A stretch of 25,675 nucleotides of DNA from positions 1-25,675 of the forward strand of contig JAPXSY010000044.1 in the NCBI GenBank assembly GCA_033812795.1, given 5' to 3'. Origin of the DNA: JAPXSY01 sp033812795 (GTDB taxonomy: Bacteria; Verrucomicrobiota; Kiritimatiellia; RFP12; UBA1067). A model generated the notes under the pieces. The model saw only the letters and a list, made by a program, of their open reading frames with translations. It ran no database searches and had not been told where the DNA came from. Of the stretch, positions 1 through 5,970 are shown in pieces. The position numbers and the translations under genes are program-made. Position 1 is the first letter of the stretch; every line of letters begins with the position of its first letter.

Positions 1-538
1 AGAGACGGTCCAACGCCCCGCCCAGCACCGCCACTGTCCGCCCCTTGGCCTTCACCGCGCCCGTATGGGCCTCGGTGTCGATGCCGAGAGCCAATCCGCT
101 CACCACCACATATCCTGCGGCCGCCAGGCGGTACCCGAAGAAACGGGCGGTTTCGCGCCCGTATACCGTGGGCCGGCGCGTCCCGATCACCGCCACGGCA
201 GGCTGATTCAACGCCTCCGCCGCCCCCGCGACATACAGGACCAGCGGCGGGTCGGCGATCTGCTTCAGCAGGGCCGGGTATTCCGGATCCGCCCATGTGA
301 CCAGCCGAACCCCCTTTTTCTCCGCCCGCGCCAGTTCCGGCCCCGCCGCCACCCGCCGCAATTCCGCGTGAAACTGCCGCGCCCGCTCGGCGCCGATCCC
401 CGGCACACTCAACAATTCGGACTCGGACGCCCCGAACACGGCTGACAAGTCACCGAACCGTTCCGCCATACGCCGGGTCGTCACCGCACCCAATCCCGAA
501 ATCTGATTCAAGGCGATCAACGCCTCACGCTCTGTCAC
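1..538 (-). CDS. dprA: DNA-processing protein DprA (3' end cut by window edge)
   Basis: DprA binds incoming single-stranded DNA during natural transformation and loads RecA on it in the cytoplasm. About 179 N-terminal residues are visible. An N-terminal helix-hairpin-helix-like part (residues ~10-45, with ISGLGAVTTRR and VPGIGAERARQ) is followed by the Rossmann-like DprA core: VAVIGTRRPTVYG near residue 114, then SGLALGIDTEAHTGAV near 145-160, and the sequence runs off the window at VLGGALDRL. The start is GTG at 538: an in-frame stop lies 15 bases upstream, no other start exists between them, and an AGAGG ribosome site is placed about 6 bases before. It diverges from the gene at 831 and has its own promoter (592-620). 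The C-terminal part cannot be seen, so completeness is unknown. The family call is confident from the order and identity of the DprA motifs. Confidence 0.95.
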   Translation of the reverse strand, partial: MTEREALIALNQISGLGAVTTRRMAERFGDLSAVFGASESELLSVPGIGAERARQFHAELRRVAAGPELARAEKKGVRLVTWADPEYPALLKQIADPPLVLYVAGAAEALNQPAVAVIGTRRPTVYGRETARFFGYRLAAAGYVVVSGLALGIDTEAHTGAVKAKGRTVAVLGGALDRL

Positions 539-591
539 GTCCGCCTCTGTTCATTGCTTATCAGGATCCGCCACTGTTGCAAGAAAGTGCG

Positions 592-620
592 GTAATAGCA
601 TATTCCACCCTCCCTGACAA
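592..620 (-). promoter_or_regulatory. Predicted sigma70 promoter of dprA
   Basis: On the minus strand TTGTCA (620-615) and TATTAC (597-592) are separated by 17 bases. They match the -35 box in 5 of 6 and the -10 box in 4 of 6 positions. The dprA GTG start is about 55 bases downstream. Predicted by eye only. Confidence 0.5.
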
Positions 621-666
621 GACAGGTTGCGTTTGGACTTTTCCCCGACCGGTTCCGAAACGGCAA

Positions 667-696
667 TTGACAAAAAAGAAAACAGCTTTATTTTAT
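667..696 (+). promoter_or_regulatory. Predicted sigma70 promoter of the secreted toroid protein
   Basis: A perfect TTGACA (667-672) is followed after 18 bases by TTTTAT (691-696), which matches 4 of 6 -10 positions. The spacer is AT-rich, unlike the surrounding DNA. A transcript starting near 703 would have a leader of about 128 bases before the ATG at 831. It diverges from the dprA promoter. Confidence 0.5.
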
Positions 697-786
697 GGGT
701 ATCCACGCAAAAAGCAGGAATCTGTACGACCATTTCAAGATCAATATCGTCGGCAGTAAGCCGAACGGGACCTGCTGGAGGTGATC

Positions 787-803
787 GGCACGGCACCCGT
801 GCC
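787..803 (+). other. Leader hairpin just upstream of the ribosome binding site
   Basis: GGCACGG (787-793) and CCGTGCC (797-803) form a perfect 7-bp inverted repeat with a 3-base loop. It ends 12 bases before the AAGGAG ribosome site (816-821) of the gene at 831. It could affect translation start or mRNA stability; no known riboswitch is recognised. Confidence 0.4.
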
Positions 804-830
804 ACGCATCTAAAAAAGGAGACTGGATAA

Positions 831-2474
831 ATGAGGAGTTGTCTTAAAGCACGGAAGCCGGTGGCGTGGTTTGCAATGGCCGCCTTGTCGGTGTATGGCG
901 GGCCGACGTCGATTCCGATACGCCAGGGCGGCGTGGAAGGGCGGCCGTTCTGGAACAAGGTGTCGCCGTGGTTCGAGTATGCGCCGGCGTTCGATTTCCC
1001 CGAGGTCAACGGGGCGGTGAAGTACCGTTTCATCGCGAAACACCAGAGCGGTGCGGAATTTTCGTTCGAGGCGGAGAGCCCGCAGGCGGCGTTGTCGCCG
1101 ATTTGGGAGAAGTTGCCCGTTGGCGCAATCGAACTGCGGGTGGCGGCTCTTGACGCAAACGGCGGTTTCATCGAAACCGCCCCGGGGAATGCGACCGTTA
1201 CAGGCAGTGCGGTTGCGATGAAACCGCCGACAGCCGTGCGCAAGTTCTGGAAAAAGGCGACGTTCCACGAGGGGATGTACGAGTCGGCTGCGTGTTCGTA
1301 TGCACAGTCGGCCCGCAAGGCCTTCGAGTTCGTGTTGAATGAGCCGTCGATCCGCTATCTCCATGACCACGGAACGCCCGATCCGTCCTATTCGCTCAAC
1401 GGCTATCCATCGAAGATGCTCAGTGCGGAGATCGGCATTCTCCTCGATATTGCAAAGACGCGTCCGGAACACCGCGCGTTCGCGCTCGAAACCGCGAAGA
1501 AGGCGGCAGACCACCTGATCCGCAACCGCTGCGCCGCTGGCACGCCGCTTGAATACTTCACGAAGACCTATGAAGGCGAAGGGGAGTACGGCCGGTCGAA
1601 GCAGAATGCGGGACTCAACATGCTCATCTATCCCGCCAAAGCCGGCGAGGCGCTTGTGAAGTTGCATGTGGCGTTGGCAAGGGACGAAGGGTATCTGGAT
1701 GCGGCGGAGAAGATCGCGGCGACGTACTTGAAACTTCAGGGAACGGACGGCACGTGGCCGCTGAAGGTGCGCGAGGATACCGGCGAGCCGGTGGCGCCGA
1801 ACCGTCTTATCCCGTTGCCGGTGATCGACTTCCTTGAATCGCTCTATGCCGTTACGAAAAAGCCCGAATACCGTGCAGCGGCGAACCGTGCGTTCGCGTA
1901 TGTCGAGAAGGGTCCCTTGAAGACCTGGAATTGGGAGGGGCAGTTCGAGGACACGAAACCGCGTCCGCCTTATCTCAATCCCACGATGCACGAGGCGGCT
2001 TCGACGGCGATCTATCTGCTGAAGCGCTTTCCCGGGGACGCGAAGCGGCTCGAACTGGCGATGGAACTGGTCCGCTGGGCCGAAGACCAGTTTGTCGCGT
2101 GGGAGAAACCCGAGGTCGGCGACAGAAGAGCGCATCACTTCAATCCCGCGAACTGGTACGTGCCGGGCACGATCGAGCAGCTGGCAATGGGCGAGCCGAT
2201 CGACGCTTCGTCCGCAAAGATGATCGAAGTCTATCTCGCGCTCCACAAGGCGACCGGCGGGCACGAATACTGGGCCAAGGCGCGGGTGCTCGGCGACACG
2301 ATCACGCGTGCGCAGTGGGAAGACGGATGCTACAAGACCTTCTGGGTGAAGGCGGACCGCGACGACCAGCGGTACCATGTCTGGATGAACTGCCATATCT
2401 ACACGGCGAGGGTGATGAACCTGCTGGCGACCGTGGAACATTGGCTGAACGGTAAGCCTAAAAGGAGCAGTTGA
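831..2474 (+). CDS. Secreted alpha/alpha-toroid (six-hairpin glycosidase-like) protein, substrate unknown
   Basis: The 547-residue product has a basic N-terminus and a short hydrophobic stretch (residues ~11-22, AWFAMAALSVYGG) that fits a signal peptide, so it is probably exported. Residues ~35-130 look like a beta-sandwich of the fibronectin type (WFEYAPAFDFP, then alternating beta segments). From ~140 on it is helical, with the repeated pattern of an alpha/alpha toroid: Ala/Leu-rich helix pairs, conserved aromatics and Trp (GTWPLKV, WNWEGQF, HHFNPANWY). This fold occurs in glycuronyl hydrolases, polysaccharide lyases and epimerases. I cannot place it in a numbered family or name catalytic residues. 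The ATG at 831 is preceded by AAGGAG with 9-base spacing. A terminator-like hairpin follows, and the transporter downstream has its own promoter, so it is probably transcribed alone. Call is by fold impression; a link to sugar use is inference from context. Confidence 0.6.
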   Translation: MRSCLKARKPVAWFAMAALSVYGGPTSIPIRQGGVEGRPFWNKVSPWFEYAPAFDFPEVNGAVKYRFIAKHQSGAEFSFEAESPQAALSPIWEKLPVGAIELRVAALDANGGFIETAPGNATVTGSAVAMKPPTAVRKFWKKATFHEGMYESAACSYAQSARKAFEFVLNEPSIRYLHDHGTPDPSYSLNGYPSKMLSAEIGILLDIAKTRPEHRAFALETAKKAADHLIRNRCAAGTPLEYFTKTYEGEGEYGRSKQNAGLNMLIYPAKAGEALVKLHVALARDEGYLDAAEKIAATYLKLQGTDGTWPLKVREDTGEPVAPNRLIPLPVIDFLESLYAVTKKPEYRAAANRAFAYVEKGPLKTWNWEGQFEDTKPRPPYLNPTMHEAASTAIYLLKRFPGDAKRLELAMELVRWAEDQFVAWEKPEVGDRRAHHFNPANWYVPGTIEQLAMGEPIDASSAKMIEVYLALHKATGGHEYWAKARVLGDTITRAQWEDGCYKTFWVKADRDDQRYHVWMNCHIYTARVMNLLATVEHWLNGKPKRSS

Positions 2475-2491
2475 ACGGGTAGAATTCTAGC

Positions 2492-2515
2492 AAAACCCCG
2501 TAAACATCGGGTTTT
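2492..2515 (+). terminator. Terminator-like hairpin after the toroid gene
   Basis: AAAACCC (2492-2498) pairs with GGGTTTT (2509-2515) across a 10-base loop. It lies 17 bases after the stop codon at 2474. The U-tract is only the four T of the stem, so termination may be weak. Confidence 0.45.
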
Positions 2516-2521
2516 GACGTA

Positions 2522-2551
2522 TTGAGATGCGGGCGGAGCCCGCAATCTCAA
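2522..2551. repeat. Long imperfect inverted repeat
   Basis: TTGAGAT plus GCGGGC (2522-2534) pair with GCCCGC (2538-2543) and ATCTCAA (2545-2551). The loop is 3 bases and one A at 2544 is bulged. A 13-bp stem this strong directly after the first hairpin could terminate transcription, protect a 3' end, or be a dispersed repeat element. Confidence 0.55.
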
Positions 2552-2556
2552 AGGCT

Positions 2557-2588
2557 GTAAGACTGTGAGGCGGTAAGACTGTGAGGCG
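2557..2588. repeat. Two tandem copies of a 16-bp repeat
   Basis: GTAAGACTGTGAGGCG occurs twice in perfect head-to-tail order (2557-2572 and 2573-2588). A partial flank (GGCTGTAAG) precedes it. It directly abuts the composite repeat. Function unknown. Confidence 0.8.
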
Positions 2589-2591
2589 GTT

Positions 2592-2723
2592 GTGTCCCGT
2601 GGTGAAGCAATCGATCCCGATAGCGATAGCGATCCCGATACCGATAGCGATCCCGATACCGATTTGGATGAAACCCTGAAACCACGAAACCCTGAAACCA
2701 CGAAACCCTGAAACCACGAAACC
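2592..2723 (+). repeat. Composite repeat, locus 1 (GATNNC hexamers + GATTTGGATGAAACC + 16-bp array)
   Basis: A constant left segment (GTGTCCCGTGG...AATC, from 2592) leads into eight hexamers at 2613-2660: GATCCC, GATAGC, GATAGC, GATCCC, GATACC, GATAGC, GATCCC, GATACC. Then comes GATTTGGATGAAACC (2661-2675). Three perfect copies of CTGAAACCACGAAACC follow at 2676-2723. The same architecture recurs at 11191-11775 and, degenerate and inverted, at 16742-16789. It lies between two plus-strand genes. No coding or structural RNA role is evident. Confidence 0.85.
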
Positions 2724-2755
2724 AAAGAGAGTTGAAGGTTCAACTGCTCTTTTTA
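2724..2755 (+). terminator. Intrinsic terminator-like hairpin with T-run
   Basis: AAAGAG and GTTGAA (2724-2736) pair with TTCAAC (2739-2744) and CTCTTT (2747-2752) around a 2-base loop, with small internal mismatches. The right arm runs directly into a T-run ending near 2754. It closes the repeat block and insulates the promoter at 2778. Confidence 0.5.
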
Positions 2756-2777
2756 GGGTAAGTGAAAAGGGTCGGTA

Positions 2778-2807
2778 TTGACAAGACCGCCCGGGGTTTG
2801 TGATAAT
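2778..2807 (+). promoter_or_regulatory. Strong predicted sigma70 promoter of the MFS transporter
   Basis: A perfect TTGACA (2778-2783) and GATAAT (2802-2807; 5 of 6) are separated by 18 bases. A TG extended -10 element sits at 2799-2800. Transcription from about 2814 gives a leader of roughly 55 bases to the ATG at 2870. It is among the best promoter matches in the window. Confidence 0.7.
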
Positions 2808-2869
2808 TCTCACCGTAAACCTTGTTTTGAACTCAATGCCGCACACGCGGCGTATCTAGGGGGTCGTTT

Positions 2870-4099
2870 ATGTCCGATCATATGCCGATGGCCACGCGCG
2901 TCAAACTCAGCGCCATGATGTTCCTGCAGTTCATGATGTTGCCGGTCTGGTTCATCCCAATGTTCCCATATATCACCGAAATGGCACCCAAAGGCAGTGC
3001 CCTGCCGTTGCTCTGCGGCATGATCATGGGCTTCGGTGCCCTGGCCTCGCCGATCTTCGGCATGTTCGCAGACCGACTGATGAACAGCGAGAAGGTGCTG
3101 GCGCTCTGTAACTTCGTGACGGCTGTGCTGCTGGCCTACGCCTACACGATCAAGACTCCGGGGATGTTGTTCGTGACGTTGCTGCTGGTGATGGTGTTTT
3201 ACATGCCGACCTGGTCGCTGACCGCCACGATCGCAATGGCAAACAGCACAACCGAAGCCTTCCCGCAGATCCGCGTGTTCGGTACGCTGGGCTGGGTCGC
3301 GGCAGCGATTTTCAGCATCATCGGCACCAAGGTTTTCGGCATCGCCCAGTTTGACAGCACCCCGTACATCTTTTTGGGCGGGGCGATCGCTGCGGCACTA
3401 GGCGGCGTGCTGGCCTTTTTCCTGCCGCCGACCCAACCGCCGGCCAAGGGGCAGAAGATGTCGCTGGTCGATACGCTGGGGCTGCGCGCGCTGGTATTGC
3501 TCAAGCGCCCCGACTTTTTGGTGTTCTCCGTGCTCATCCTTCTGGCGATGGTGCCGTTCCAATGGTACAACGTCTACAACAGCACCTATCTGAAGGAGCG
3601 CGGGTACGAATATCTGACGGGGGTCATGAACCTTGGACAGGTGCTGGAACTGGTCTTCATGCTCCTGATCCCGGTTATTCTGAAGAAGGCGGGCTATAAA
3701 TGGGCTATGGTTTTGGGATTGCTGGCGCTGGTCTTCCGTTACGGCATGTTCTATCTGGGCGCGGCGCACGGACTGCAGATCTGTGACTATGCCGGCATTC
3801 TGATCCACGGGCTGATCTTCGGCATGCTCGTCGTCGGCAGCCAGATGTATGTGGATGCGGCGGCACCTGCCGAGTTGCGCGGTCAAGCGCAGGGCTTCAT
3901 CGGGCTGATCATGTTCAGCTTGGGAACCTTCCTTTCAAACTTCGTGTTTGACGGGATTCTCAAGAAGAACGTGGCCGCAGACGGCACCCATGTGTGGACG
4001 ACCCCGTATCTGATCGCAATGGTCTCCGCGCTGGTGTTGGCGGTGCTGATGGCCGTGGCCTTCAAGCCTGCCGTTCAGGAGAAGCGGCAGGGCGCGTGA
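2870..4099 (+). CDS. MFS transporter of the nucleoside:H+ symporter type
   Basis: The 409-residue inner-membrane protein has about 12 hydrophobic segments and no signal peptide, the usual size of the family. RVFGTLGWVAAAI (near residue 139) matches the conserved region of the NupG/XapB/YegT nucleoside:H+ symporter family. A short charged loop (QPPAKGQKMS) splits the two six-helix halves. Members move nucleosides, and many PVC relatives are predicted to import sugars or sugar derivatives instead, so the substrate is open. The ATG at 2870 follows AGGGGG (2858-2863) at good spacing; Met5 is a possible alternative start. It has its own strong promoter (2778-2807). The preceding gene encodes a secreted putative sugar-active enzyme, which makes uptake of its product an attractive but unproven idea. 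It is convergent with dut. Confidence 0.8.
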   Translation: MSDHMPMATRVKLSAMMFLQFMMLPVWFIPMFPYITEMAPKGSALPLLCGMIMGFGALASPIFGMFADRLMNSEKVLALCNFVTAVLLAYAYTIKTPGMLFVTLLLVMVFYMPTWSLTATIAMANSTTEAFPQIRVFGTLGWVAAAIFSIIGTKVFGIAQFDSTPYIFLGGAIAAALGGVLAFFLPPTQPPAKGQKMSLVDTLGLRALVLLKRPDFLVFSVLILLAMVPFQWYNVYNSTYLKERGYEYLTGVMNLGQVLELVFMLLIPVILKKAGYKWAMVLGLLALVFRYGMFYLGAAHGLQICDYAGILIHGLIFGMLVVGSQMYVDAAAPAELRGQAQGFIGLIMFSLGTFLSNFVFDGILKKNVAADGTHVWTTPYLIAMVSALVLAVLMAVAFKPAVQEKRQGA

Positions 4100-4108
4100 G
4101 CCCCCTGA

Positions 4109-4120
4109 CCGCCTAGGCGG
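4109..4120. other. 12-bp perfect palindrome between convergent genes
   Basis: CCGCCTAGGCGG lies in the 41-base gap between the ends of the MFS gene and dut. It could form a small stem for both transcripts, but lacks a T-run and a proper loop, so a terminator role is weakly supported. Confidence 0.3.
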
Positions 4121-4140
4121 GAACCCTGCGGAACGCGCCG

Positions 4141-4569
4141 TCACACGCCTGTCGAACCGAAGCCGGCCGTTCCGCGCACGGTCCCGCCGAGTTCCGCGAC
4201 TTCCCGCACCTCGGCGCGCGCCACCGGCGCGATCACCATCTGCGCGATCCGCATCCCTGCGGTAATTTCAAACGGCGTGTCGCCGTGGTTGATCAGGATC
4301 ACGCCGATCTCCCCGCGGTACCCCTCGTCCACCGTGCCGGGCGTGTTCAGCAGCGTCACCCCGTGCCGGAGCGCCAGACCGCTGCGCGGGCGCATCTGTG
4401 CCTCGGTTCCCGGCGGCAGCGCCACCACAAGACCGGTGCGGATCCGTTTGCGCTCCCCGGGTTGAAGCACGGCCGACTCGCAGGCACTGACATCCATGCC
4501 CGCATCACCGGGATGCGCATACGACGGCACCACGGCTTCGGGATGGATTCTCATGAATTCCACTGTCAT
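4141..4569 (-). CDS. dut: dUTP diphosphatase (dUTPase)
   Basis: It hydrolyses dUTP to dUMP and pyrophosphate in the cytosol, which keeps uracil out of DNA and supplies dUMP for dTMP synthesis. All five motifs of the trimeric dUTPase family are present in order: 1, HPGDAGMDV (with the conserved Asp); 2, PRSGLAL; 3, GTVDEGYRGEIGV (with the catalytic Asp and Tyr); 4, GMRIAQMVIAPV; 5, RGTAGFGSTG at the C-terminus, the flexible glycine-rich lid. The length of 142 residues is typical. I chose ATG at 4569, because a longer reading frame adds 28 residues unlike the family; Met at 4554 is another candidate. The ribosome site is weak (GTGGGC). It stands alone on the minus strand, convergent with the MFS gene. 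With nrdD/nrdG nearby it belongs to dNTP metabolism. Confidence 0.96.
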   Translation of the reverse strand: MTVEFMRIHPEAVVPSYAHPGDAGMDVSACESAVLQPGERKRIRTGLVVALPPGTEAQMRPRSGLALRHGVTLLNTPGTVDEGYRGEIGVILINHGDTPFEITAGMRIAQMVIAPVARAEVREVAELGGTVRGTAGFGSTGV

Positions 4570-4647
4570 GCCCACAGCATAACAGAGCCGACGCCGGTAT
4601 GACAACCCGTGGTCGTCAGTGCTGTGCTGAAACGTCCCGTGAACGGG

Positions 4648-4740
4648 GCGCACAGAACCGCCCTCGGCCCTGTGCGCGGTGTCGGTTCTGTGCGCGGTGT
4701 TTACACCGCCAGCCAGCCAGCGGCCAGCGTTGCGCTGGCC
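4648..4740. repeat. Cluster of nested inverted and direct repeats between hsp20 and dut
   Basis: Three structures sit in 93 bases. GCGCACAGAACCG (4648-4660) pairs perfectly with CGGTTCTGTGCGC (4683-4695). TGTGCGCGGTGT is repeated directly at 4671-4682 and 4689-4700. CGGTGT/ACACCG (4695-4708) has a 2-base loop. GGCCAGCG/CGCTGGCC (4722-4740) has a 3-base loop and lies 18 bases after the stop of the downstream small heat-shock gene. The last stem could end the heat-shock operon transcript, although no T-run follows. The arms overlap, so alternative foldings are possible. Confidence 0.6.
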
Positions 4741-4758
4741 GCCATATGTCTTGTGCCC

Positions 4759-5136
4759 TTATCCCGCCGTGATCGCGATCCGTCGCGGTTTGACCTCCTC
4801 GCGTTTGGGCAGCGTCAGCACCAGCATGCCGTTTTTGCAGGATGCCTGCACCTTCGCCGTGTCCACGCGCTCGGGAAGCTCAAACGCCGCGCGATACCGC
4901 GCCTCCTGAATCTCATTCAGGATCAAGGTGTAGTCCTTGAAGGAAGCCACCTCTTTTTCGGCCGTGACCGTCAGCGTACGGTCCTCCAAAGTCAACTCAA
5001 CCTGTTTTTCCGACACGCCGGGCAACTCCATCGTGAGCGTGAACGCCTCTTCGCTTTCGGTGATCCGGCTCACAGGGGTCAGCTCCAAACGGTTGGCCTT
5101 CTCGGCTTCAACTCTATCACGTTTCATCAAGCTCAT
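4759..5136 (-). CDS. Small heat-shock protein (Hsp20/alpha-crystallin family), second gene of operon
   Basis: A 125-residue ATP-independent holdase that binds unfolding proteins in the cytoplasm. The alpha-crystallin domain covers roughly residues 30-120: ELPGVSEKQVELTLEDRTLTV, then the family signature ASCKNGMLVLTLP near the end, and a C-terminal IAI that fits the I-x-I motif docking into neighbouring subunits. The N-terminal arm is short and charged. Start ATG at 5136 is set by a strong AAAGGAGGAG ribosome site just upstream; an in-frame extension of 14 residues would run over that site. It begins 28 bases after the stop of the other Hsp20 gene, so the two form one operon. The two proteins differ clearly and are likely partners or specialised paralogues rather than a recent duplication. 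Confidence 0.93.
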   Translation of the reverse strand: MSLMKRDRVEAEKANRLELTPVSRITESEEAFTLTMELPGVSEKQVELTLEDRTLTVTAEKEVASFKDYTLILNEIQEARYRAAFELPERVDTAKVQASCKNGMLVLTLPKREEVKPRRIAITAG

Positions 5137-5164
5137 GCTCTCCTCCTTTCCTTTCGCGACCCGG

Positions 5165-5566
5165 TCACAGTTTCTCAATGGCGATCTTGCGCTTCTCCGC
5201 CGCCGCCTTCCGGGGAATGGTGACGGTCAGCACACCGTTTTTCACGGTCGCCTTGATGCCTTTCTCATCCAGTTCGAAGGGCAGGTTGAAACTGCGCTGG
5301 AACTCATTCTCCGTGCCGTCCGGCAACTCGCGCTTGCCTTTAAGCGTCAGCACGTTCGCGTCAACCGCCACGTCCAGCGTATCCGGCTCCATGCCGGGAA
5401 CCTCCGCTTCGACCACCAGACCTTTTTCGCTCTCCCACACGTTCACACGCGGGTTGGCGCCAACACGGGCACGCCAAGCCGAATTGAAGAGGTCATAAGG
5501 GAAATCACCCATCAACTCGTCAAAGACACGCCAGGGATTGCCCCAAGGACTCAGATATGCTCTCAT
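5165..5566 (-). CDS. Small heat-shock protein (Hsp20/alpha-crystallin family), first gene of operon
   Basis: A 133-residue holdase chaperone of the class-A bacterial Hsp20 type. The N-terminal arm is aromatic and Trp-rich (YLSPWGNPWRVFDEL). The alpha-crystallin domain starts near residue 38 (NVWESEKGLVVEAEVPGM) and ends with the signature ATVKNGVLTVTIP; a C-terminal IAI is the likely I-x-I motif. The start is ATG at 5566, preceded by AAAGGAG with 7-base spacing. The promoter appears to lie near 5677-5685, giving a leader of about 100 bases that could be thermosensitive, though I did not identify a known RNA thermometer. No CIRCE (HrcA) element or sigma32-type box was seen. It diverges from nrdD. 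Confidence 0.94.
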   Translation of the reverse strand: MRAYLSPWGNPWRVFDELMGDFPYDLFNSAWRARVGANPRVNVWESEKGLVVEAEVPGMEPDTLDVAVDANVLTLKGKRELPDGTENEFQRSFNLPFELDEKGIKATVKNGVLTVTIPRKAAAEKRKIAIEKL

Positions 5567-5676
5567 GGTATTTCTCCTTTCCTTTAACACTCTATTTTTC
5601 GGAACCAACGGAACCGCCTATCTCTTCGCATTGTCCATGCCAACTTTTTCATACCGATCTTTGTAATACGTAAGAC

Positions 5677-5685
5677 ATTATCACA
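5677..5685 (-). promoter_or_regulatory. Predicted extended -10 promoter of the hsp20 operon
   Basis: On the minus strand TGTGATAAT (5685-5677) contains a TG extension and a 5-of-6 -10 box (GATAAT). A T-rich stretch lies about 20 bases upstream but no good -35 box is present. The same nonamer forms the -10 region of the promoter at 2799-2807. Confidence 0.4.
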
Positions 5686-5709
5686 CTATGAGTTATATAA
5701 AAAAACAAT

Positions 5710-5724
5710 GCCGTGACACACGGC
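5710..5724. promoter_or_regulatory. Inverted repeat, possible operator upstream of hsp20
   Basis: GCCGTG (5710-5715) and CACGGC (5719-5724) form a perfect inverted repeat with a 3-base centre. It lies about 25 bases upstream of the predicted hsp20 -10 box, on the side where an activator or repressor could bind. No known regulator consensus is recognised. Confidence 0.35.
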
Positions 5725-5761
5725 CCTGTTTGGGTCAACATGACTCTTTTTGCCGACCGCA

Positions 5762-5774
5762 TGACATTATGTCA
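5762..5774. promoter_or_regulatory. TGACA-N3-TGTCA inverted repeat, possible operator
   Basis: A 13-bp dyad (TGACA, TTA, TGTCA) sits in the middle of the hsp20/nrdD divergent region, about 75 bases upstream of the predicted nrdD -35 box. It could serve either gene. It is not a good match to CRP/FNR half-sites, so the regulator is unknown. Confidence 0.35.
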
Positions 5775-5781
5775 CAGTTTT

Positions 5782-5817
5782 AAGGCCCAAAAATGCGGGC
5801 CGCTTCTTCCGGGCCTT
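5782..5817. other. Possible stem AAGGCCC/GGGCCTT in the divergent region
   Basis: AAGGCCC (5782-5788) and GGGCCTT (5811-5817) can pair across 22 bases, followed by TT. It precedes the predicted nrdD transcription start, so it is not an nrdD leader structure; it may isolate the two promoters from each other. Confidence 0.25.
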
Positions 5818-5833
5818 TTGACCAAAGTCTTTT

Positions 5834-5849
5834 CTACCACATTTTGTGG
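5834..5849 (+). promoter_or_regulatory. NrdR box 1
   Basis: CTACCACATTTTGTGG fits the 16-bp NrdR-box pattern (C at 4, A at 6, AT at 8-9, T at 11, G at 13, TG following), and contains the 15-bp dyad ACCACA-TTT-TGTGGT (5836-5850). It ends exactly where the predicted nrdD -35 box begins. It starts 31 bases before box 2, the spacing known for paired NrdR boxes. Confidence 0.65.
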
Positions 5850-5878
5850 TTGAATTCGTTGCCGGATCAATATATAGT
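5850..5878 (+). promoter_or_regulatory. Predicted sigma70 promoter of nrdD
   Basis: TTGAAT (5850-5855; 4 of 6) and TATAGT (5873-5878; 5 of 6) are separated by exactly 17 bases. Transcription from about 5885 would give an 85-base leader. The -10 box lies inside NrdR box 2 and the -35 box abuts box 1, a repressor geometry. Confidence 0.6.
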
Positions 5879-5880
5879 GC
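5865..5880 (+). promoter_or_regulatory. NrdR box 2, overlapping the nrdD -10 box
   Basis: GATCAATATATAGTGC contains CAATATATAGTG, which agrees with all twelve core positions of the NrdR consensus CWATATATWGTG. The gap to box 1 is 15 bases, placing both on the same helix face three turns apart. Binding would cover the -10 element and repress nrdDG when dATP is high. The nrdR gene itself is not in the window. Confidence 0.75.
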
Positions 5881-5970
5881 GGCCTGTTATTCGTTTGATT
5901 CTTTTAAGTCCTCTTTTTATAGAGGAATCCGCACGTCCGATAGAGACGGGTGCAGGGGGGAAGGGTTTTT

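Noticed and set aside
703..830. Riboswitch in the 128-base leader of the toroid gene
   Set aside because: Only one simple hairpin is visible; no recognisable conserved riboswitch core.
810..2441. 543-codon minus-strand open frame opposite the secreted toroid gene
   Set aside because: Arg-rich shadow; the plus-strand gene has a signal peptide, ribosome site and promoter.
4759..5566. Recent tandem duplication of hsp20
   Set aside because: The two proteins differ strongly in the N-terminal arm and in most positions outside the family signature, so they are old paralogues.
5567..5970. CIRCE (HrcA) element or sigma32 promoter for hsp20
   Set aside because: I looked for TTAGCACTC-N9-GAGTGCTAA and for CTTGAA/CCCCAT-type boxes; neither is present.
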